Source: Bacteroidaceae bacterium
Lineage (GTDB): Bacteria; Bacteroidota; Bacteroidia; Bacteroidales; Bacteroidaceae
Reading direction: 5' to 3'
Assembly: GCA_017557475.1 (NCBI GenBank)
Contig: JAFYYO010000417.1
Coordinates: forward strand, 1-6,712
DNA length: 6,712 nucleotides
The translations under genes and the position numbers were made by a program. How positions within the stretch are numbered: position 1 is the first letter of the stretch; the number at the start of each line of letters is the position of its first letter. This document shows positions 6,163-6,712 of this stretch, piece after piece. Below the pieces are notes generated by a model. It worked only from the letters and a program-made list of their open reading frames with translations. It had not been told where the DNA came from and did no database searches.

Positions 6163-6712
6163 ATGAAAAGTATTGACGTAAAAGGCACTGTTCGCAAAGA
6201 AACAGGCAAGAAATCAACTCGTGACATCCGCAGAGCCGGTGCAGTTCCCTGCAACCTCTATGGCGAGGCTAAGAAGGACGGTAAGCCCGTAGCTCTGAGT
6301 TTCAGCGCTACTCAGGAAGAGCTCCGCAAGCTCGTTTACTCTCCCGACATCTACAGCGTGAACCTCAACATCGACGGTAAGGAGTACAAGGCTATCATGA
6401 AGGAACTCCAGTTCCATCCCGTAACTGACAAGCTGCTCCACATCGACTTCTACGAAATCACTGAGACCAAGCCCATCGTGATGGAAGTTCCCATCAAGTT
6501 GAATGGTCTGGCAGAAGGTGTTCGTGCCGGTGGTAAGCTCTCTGCAAACGTGCGCAAGCTCAAGGTTCGTGCTCCCTATACAGCCATTCCTGAGAAGCTT
6601 GACATCGACGTTACAAACCTTACTCTCGGTAAGACAATCAAGGTGGCAGACCTCAGTTTCGAAGGACTCGAACTGGTAACAAGCCCCAGCGTCGTTGTAT
6701 GCCAGGTTAAGA
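6163..6712 (+). CDS. rplY: 50S ribosomal protein L25/general stress protein Ctc, 3'-truncated
   Basis: Ribosomal protein of the bL25/Ctc (TL5) family, which binds 5S rRNA in the central protuberance of the large subunit. The first 183 codons are visible and the frame runs off the right edge; two-domain members are about 190-220 residues, so little is missing. The N-terminal 5S-binding domain (about residues 1-93) starts MKSIDVKGTVRKETGKKSTR and contains the IRRAGAVPCNLYG segment. It ends near FHPVTDKLLHIDFYEI, a strong family signature. A beta-rich C-terminal domain follows (about 94-183). The codons are biased toward those of highly expressed genes (AAG, CTC, GGT, CGT, ATC), more so than in neighbouring genes. 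The start has no Shine-Dalgarno and sits in an A-rich leader (CATCAAAAACA), common for Bacteroidetes ribosomal genes. It has its own promoter at 6053-6083. Confidence 0.95.
   Translation, partial: MKSIDVKGTVRKETGKKSTRDIRRAGAVPCNLYGEAKKDGKPVALSFSATQEELRKLVYSPDIYSVNLNIDGKEYKAIMKELQFHPVTDKLLHIDFYEITETKPIVMEVPIKLNGLAEGVRAGGKLSANVRKLKVRAPYTAIPEKLDIDVTNLTLGKTIKVADLSFEGLELVTSPSVVVCQVK

Overview
The window looks like a chromosomal segment from a member of the Bacteroidota, most likely order Bacteroidales (Prevotella/Bacteroides-like). Three things support this. The best-placed promoter has the Bacteroidetes architecture TTTG-N19-TAnnTTTG. Most starts lack a Shine-Dalgarno sequence and sit in A-rich leaders. 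The ABC-F, M13 peptidase, NUDIX and L25 proteins all read like typical Bacteroidales homologues. The genus cannot be fixed from this window alone.

All six genes are on the + strand. From the left edge: the 3' part of a YhhN/TMEM86-type membrane protein (1-606) overlaps by 17 bp a full-length ABC-F ATPase (590-2488). A 33-bp gap made of 7-bp tandem repeats leads to a bile acid:sodium symporter (BASS) family transporter (2522-3448). Twelve bp further on is a lipoprotein-type M13 (neprilysin/PepO) zinc endopeptidase (3461-5503). A 118-bp gap holding three contiguous 22-bp repeats separates this from a MutT/NudG-like NUDIX hydrolase (5622-6029). A 133-bp gap then carries a Bacteroidetes promoter and leader for ribosomal protein L25/Ctc (6163 to the right edge, 3'-truncated). 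No gap exceeds 300 bp.

The first four genes are packed tightly enough to be one transcription unit. Their products (membrane lipid enzyme, ribosome-associated ATPase, transporter, envelope peptidase) do not form an obvious pathway, so this looks like housekeeping clustering. NUDIX may be read through from upstream or from a promoter I cannot see. rplY has its own promoter.

I see no mobile element, CRISPR array, tRNA, defence system or clearly novel multigene system. The most interesting signals are non-coding or repeat-derived: (1) a G/C-rich palindromic repeat inserted in frame into the ABC-F gene, adding about 24 low-complexity residues between the second ATPase domain and the C-terminal coiled coil; (2) the 22-bp tandem array downstream of the peptidase gene; (3) an inverted repeat centred on the rplY -7 box, plus a hairpin in its leader; (4) the 7-bp tandem repeat that includes the ABC-F stop codon.
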